Positions 61,701 to 64,000 of a stretch of 64,000 nucleotides of DNA are shown here, piece after piece; the stretch's first letter is position 1; every line of letters begins with the position of its first letter. Origin of the DNA: Eubacterium sp. (GTDB lineage Bacteria > Bacillota > Clostridia > Lachnospirales > Lachnospiraceae). Below the pieces are notes generated by a model that saw only the letters and a list, made by a program, of their open reading frames with translations, searched no databases and was not told where the DNA came from. The position numbers and the translations under genes were made by a program. The stretch spans positions 1 through 64,000 of the forward strand of contig JAFYHN010000035.1 in the NCBI GenBank assembly GCA_017539165.1. Direction: 5' to 3'.

Positions 61701-61768
61701 TGAGCAGGTAAAACATTCTCCTTGAAAAACAAGGGATCTTTTACTTTATTAAAATCGAAAGAACTCAT
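58757..61768 (-). CDS. lacZ: GH2 beta-galactosidase
   Basis: This 1003-residue enzyme hydrolyses terminal beta-galactosides such as lactose or galacto-oligosaccharides in the cytoplasm. The GH2 sugar-binding, immunoglobulin-like and TIM-barrel parts and the bgal small chain are in order. The acid/base E455 is in WSVGNESFGG, and the nucleophile E522 is in FICCEYSHAMGNS. The start is the ATG at 61768 with AAGGAG; the frame continues upstream into the permease gene without support. It ends an operon with the two permeases and the binding protein to its right, which suggests imported galactosides as its substrates. Confidence 0.93.
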   Translation of the reverse strand: MSSFDFNKVKDPLFFKENVLPAHSDLKIYGCKAEANSKENSLRYCLNGIWKFAYAKNYDSVIKGFEQVEYDVCAWDDIRVPAHIQLEGYDSPQYANTQYPWDGHERINPGEIPEFFNPVASYVKHFELPDQMMGKEVRIVFQGVESGMALWLNGEYVGYSEDTFTPSEFDITKYVKDGINKLAVQVFKWTSSSWCEDQDFFRFSGIFRDVFIYMVPEVHVEDMLIKTLFEGNDFSKSTLSINMAVNGNGKVVARLYDGCEEVMNTSCEADGNLVIEQVIESPKLWSAEEPYLYRLDIEIYNSDNEIVEYIPQYVGFRKFEMKDNRMLLNGKRIVFKGVNRHEFSSISGRVVSFKELEKDIISMKRNNINAIRTCHYPDSEAVYDLCDKYGLYMIAECNIESHGSWMPYLEGKEPLEYVVPKDKDEWRPMLIDRMNSTYQRDKNHPAVLIWSVGNESFGGSVLRDVADYVRKKDPSRLVHYEGVFNDRSYNETSDMESRMYPKVTDIIEYIEGDDDRPFICCEYSHAMGNSCGAIHKYTELADKENSAYQGGFIWDYIDQSIYKKDRYGKWFQAYGGDFDERPTDFNFSGNGIAYGGERNESPKMQEVKFVYQNISVEVGSESFTVVNKNLFVNVDKFECVAELLRDGVLIDSKVISGVSVEACSSKTFDIPFEKPEFAGEYIVTISFRLKTDTIWAKAGYEIAFGQGVIAKTAKAEIKEKPYKVTKGDYNIGVKGESFEALFSFIAGGLVSYKYAGKEMLKAVPKPNFWRAPVDNDRGNNMPAKMGQWKLASLYSYTKDPVIKEEADYASITYTYTLPTTPEAECKLEYKVHGDGRIQVVMSYDPISGLGDMPEFGVMFKFDADYDNVEWYGNGPAETYEDRKHGGKIGIYSNKVEDNMAKYLVPQECGNKTEVRYAKLTDMKGRGIYFSGDNINFSALPYTPHEIENAMHDYELPAVHYTVVRVSKQQLGIGGDDSWGAPVHDEYHIDVSGPVVFGFEFRGV

Positions 61769-61778
61769 TTTTTGCTCC

Positions 61779-62627
61779 TTATTTAACAGCGCCTGTGATA
61801 CCCTCTGTAAAGTGTCTCTGTAATACAAAGAATATAATGATTGTAGGTATCGAACAGAACAGAACACCCATCATAAGCACACCGTAATCAACTGCGTAAC
61901 CAGCTGACAGGTTAGCGATAAGCATAGGCATTGTCTGTGCTCTGTTGTCAAGCATAACAACCTTTGGCCACATGTATGAATTCCAAGCATTCATGAATGT
62001 GATAACGGCAGCAGCCGTGTATGTTGACTTCATGACAGGCATATACATTCTAAAGAATATCTGTACCTCATTTAATCCATCAATTCTGGCCGACTCAAGA
62101 ATATCTACAGGGAAGTTTCTTGAGTTATTTCTGAACATCATTATAAGGAATGGTGTTGAAATCGATGGAAGTATAAATCCCCATACTGAGTTAAGAAGTT
62201 TCATAGAAGAAATCATCTTGAACAGAGGAATCATAGTAGCAACCTGAGGAACCATCATTCCCAGAAGTAATATTCTGAAAAGTCTATCCTTAAATCTATC
62301 ATGGTTAATCTCAAATCCATAACCAGCCAAAGAACATATCAGAAGCGCAATCAATGTCTGAATTGTTGCGTATAAGAACGAATTGAACAATGAACGTCCA
62401 AGGTTCTGAGCCTGAATCAGCCCCTTAAAGTTTTCTAATGCATATGAACCGAATGAAAGCTTTCCTCTTGATACATCAACAGTCGCATTTGTAGCTGATG
62501 ATATCATCCAAAAAAGTGGAAATACAGAGAAAAACGATGCAATGATCAGAAATACATAAGCAGCGATTCCGCGTAATCTATAATTTGAAATACCTCTATT
62601 TGCTGAATCTTTAATCACGTTTATCAC
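61779..62627 (-). CDS. Sugar ABC transporter permease (MalG/LacG type)
   Basis: This 282-residue protein has six membrane helices and the inner-membrane EAA loop (ESARIDGLNEVQIFFRMYMPVMK), which contacts an ATPase subunit. The C-terminus FVLQRHFTEGITGAVK is typical of carbohydrate permeases. No ATPase gene is in the operon, so a shared MsmX-type ATPase is likely. It overlaps the other permease by 17 bp and is 10 bp before lacZ. Confidence 0.92.
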   Translation of the reverse strand: MINVIKDSANRGISNYRLRGIAAYVFLIIASFFSVFPLFWMISSATNATVDVSRGKLSFGSYALENFKGLIQAQNLGRSLFNSFLYATIQTLIALLICSLAGYGFEINHDRFKDRLFRILLLGMMVPQVATMIPLFKMISSMKLLNSVWGFILPSISTPFLIMMFRNNSRNFPVDILESARIDGLNEVQIFFRMYMPVMKSTYTAAAVITFMNAWNSYMWPKVVMLDNRAQTMPMLIANLSAGYAVDYGVLMMGVLFCSIPTIIIFFVLQRHFTEGITGAVK

Positions 62628-63507
62628 CTACTCCCATATTAATATTTGATAAGATAGCTACCATCAAAAATACTACGAATGATAAGGCTGTTGAATAACC
62701 GAAGTTAGCAACACCTTCACCAAATGAATTATTGTAGATATAATGTGACATGGTGATCGTTGAGTTTGCTGGTCCACCACTTGTAAGGTTAACAGATTCA
62801 TCGAACAGCTGAAGAGTACCGTTGATAGACATAACAACTGTCATAACGATAACCGGCTTAAGAAGCGGAACCGTTATACGCCAGAATGTCTGGAATGCAT
62901 TAGCACCATCAATCTTAGCTGCTTCATATATAGAATATTCAATATTCTGAAGTCCTGCGAGGTAGAATACCATGTTGTATCCTGTCCATCTCCAAATAAG
63001 AGCAATGATAATAACCATTCTCGCAGTTCCTGTCTGTCCAAGAAAGTTAATGTTCTCAGATATTAATCCCATCTTCAAGAGAATAGAATTAACAAGACCA
63101 TTTGTTGCAAACATCGCCTTAAAGATCAGCGAATATGAAACCAGAGATGTTGCACAAGGAAGGAATATGCATGTACGGAAGAGACCTTTCAACTTAAGAT
63201 CCTTCTGATTCAAAAGATTCGCCAGTACCAATGCCAGAACAAGCATTATAGGAACCTGAACAATCAGATACAGGAATGTATTGAAAAGAGATCTCTTAAA
63301 CAGGTTGTCCTGGAACATTCTCTGATAATTAAATATAAATGGATCTGCCCAATGCATATTCGCACTTGATCCGGACTTAAAAGACATGATCAAAGCGTTT
63401 ATGATCGGATAGAAGCTCATAACAAATATGAGTATTGATGCCGGCGCTAAAAATATCCAACCTGAGATATTTCTTTTCAGCGTGACTCTTTTTGATTTAT
63501 TCTTCAT
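62611..63507 (-). CDS. Sugar ABC transporter permease (MalF/LacF type)
   Basis: This 298-residue protein has six membrane helices and the EAA loop (YEAAKIDGANAFQTFWRITVPLLKP). It pairs with the next permease to form the channel. The start is the ATG at 63507 with GAGAGGG; the frame opens 15 codons earlier without a good site. It overlaps the downstream permease gene by 17 bp and is separated from the binding-protein gene by a strong hairpin. Confidence 0.92.
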   Translation of the reverse strand: MKNKSKRVTLKRNISGWIFLAPASILIFVMSFYPIINALIMSFKSGSSANMHWADPFIFNYQRMFQDNLFKRSLFNTFLYLIVQVPIMLVLALVLANLLNQKDLKLKGLFRTCIFLPCATSLVSYSLIFKAMFATNGLVNSILLKMGLISENINFLGQTGTARMVIIIALIWRWTGYNMVFYLAGLQNIEYSIYEAAKIDGANAFQTFWRITVPLLKPVIVMTVVMSINGTLQLFDESVNLTSGGPANSTITMSHYIYNNSFGEGVANFGYSTALSFVVFLMVAILSNINMGVGDKRD

Positions 63508-63526
63508 TTTGTGCCCTCTCTCATCT

Positions 63527-63569
63527 GATAACAAGGCAGGAAGATTTCTCACTTCCTGCCGTTGTAATC
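63527..63569 (-). promoter_or_regulatory. Hairpin between binding-protein and permease genes
   Basis: GGCAGGAAG and CTTCCTGCC form a perfect 9-bp stem, extended by GAT-ACAA/TTGT-ATC. No T run follows. Such hairpins protect the binding-protein mRNA and lower permease expression in sugar operons such as malE-malF. Confidence 0.6.
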
Positions 63570-63593
63570 ATATGTCACTACATTTTAATTTTT

Positions 63594-64000
63594 TTATTCA
63601 GATTCCATAGCGAACTTAAGGTTATCTTCTGCTGTCTTAAGCTCTGTCTTAAGGTCTGAACCCTGAACTGCATTGATAATAGCAGCTGCCATCTGTGTTC
63701 TACACTTATAGTGATAATCACTCTGCTCAACAACTGGAACATGAGATCCCATCTCAACTATCTTAGTATAAATAGGATCATTCTCAAAATATGGAACACC
63801 CTTGTTGTAAACTTCAGACTTACCTGCTGAGATACAGCATGTGATAACTCCACCGTCCTGAAGTGCAGCATCATAAGTTACTGTACTACCACCAAATGTG
63901 TAAGCAAGGAACTTCTTAGCAAGATCAGCATTCTTGCAGTTTCCTGTAATATAAAGTGAAGATCCACCATTAGAAGCATATCCTTCGCCACCACCAAGTG
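63594..64000 (-). CDS. Sugar ABC transporter solute-binding protein, N-terminus beyond window
   Basis: The frame runs open from the right edge to TAA at 63594, giving 135 C-terminal residues. Features such as NAAKKFLAYTFG-type and the C-terminal helix AAAIINAVQGSDLKTELK are typical of family 1 carbohydrate-binding proteins. Extracytoplasmic and probably lipid-anchored, but the N-terminus is not visible. It is the first gene of the lacZ transport operon within the window. Confidence 0.88.
   Translation of the reverse strand, partial: LGGGEGYASNGGSSLYITGNCKNADLAKKFLAYTFGGSTVTYDAALQDGGVITCCISAGKSEVYNKGVPYFENDPIYTKIVEMGSHVPVVEQSDYHYKCRTQMAAAIINAVQGSDLKTELKTAEDNLKFAMESE

Overview
The window is a dense bacterial chromosome segment. 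All genes lie on the minus strand except one (tmcAL, 29791-31047). The gene content points to a Lachnospiraceae-type gut or rumen member of the Clostridia. Indicators are RNase Y, DivIVA, FakA (DAK2) and Asp23/Gls24 proteins, a class B sortase, a biotin-dependent Na+-pumping decarboxylase, formate-tetrahydrofolate ligase, and cellulose/cellobiose enzymes. Start sites have strong AGGAGG-type ribosome sites, and many promoters match TTGNNN-N17-TANNNT. I cannot name genus or species from sequence reading alone.

Layout from left to right (transcription mostly runs right to left). 1-1.4 kb: flavoprotein (cut by the edge) and a small membrane protein. 1.46-7.43 kb: a biotin-dependent Na+ pump operon with two different carboxyltransferases (MmdA-like and OadA-like) sharing one biotin carrier, one OadB and one lipoprotein-OadG; its leader and two intergenic gaps hold strong hairpins. 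7.4-14.8 kb: pgsA, rimO, folD, fhs, ftsK. 14.9-21.1 kb: cellobiose phosphorylase directly behind pnp, a structured pnp leader, and an AroE-AroK fusion. 21.2-29.6 kb: secreted protein, rpsO, aroC, a XerD-like recombinase, a nudix hydrolase, rny, recX, recA. 29.8-33.3 kb: tmcAL, an unannotated 46-codon gene, an acidic coiled-coil protein, coaD, rsmD. 33.4-39.6 kb: a membrane-anchored GH5 cellulase immediately after recG, then fakA, asp23 and rpmB upstream of it. 39.6-49.1 kb: sortase, nudix, PBP/FtsW pair, U32 protein, zapA, ruvB, ruvA, divIVA-like. 49.2-58.2 kb: a translation-rescue neighbourhood (DEDD nuclease, tmRNA, acidic membrane protein, SmpB, RNase R, SecG, TetR regulator, and a TetM/EF-G-like GTPase fused to a Rae1/YacP-type nuclease). 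58.2-64 kb: MscL with a zinc ribbon, then a GH2 beta-galactosidase with its sugar ABC transporter (solute-binding protein cut by the right edge).

The most interesting candidate is the 958-residue GTPase-nuclease fusion (55282-58158), next to a TetR regulator and close to ssrA, smpB and rnr. It joins a ribosomal A-site GTPase architecture to a nuclease family whose Bacillus member cuts mRNA in the A site. Also notable are two tandem hairpin modules with compensatory base changes upstream of tmRNA (50662-50824), the structured pnp leader, the dual-carboxyltransferase pump, and a tiny AgrD-shaped peptide gene (31162-31302). Carbohydrate enzymes (cellulase after recG, cellobiose phosphorylase after pnp) are embedded in housekeeping operons.
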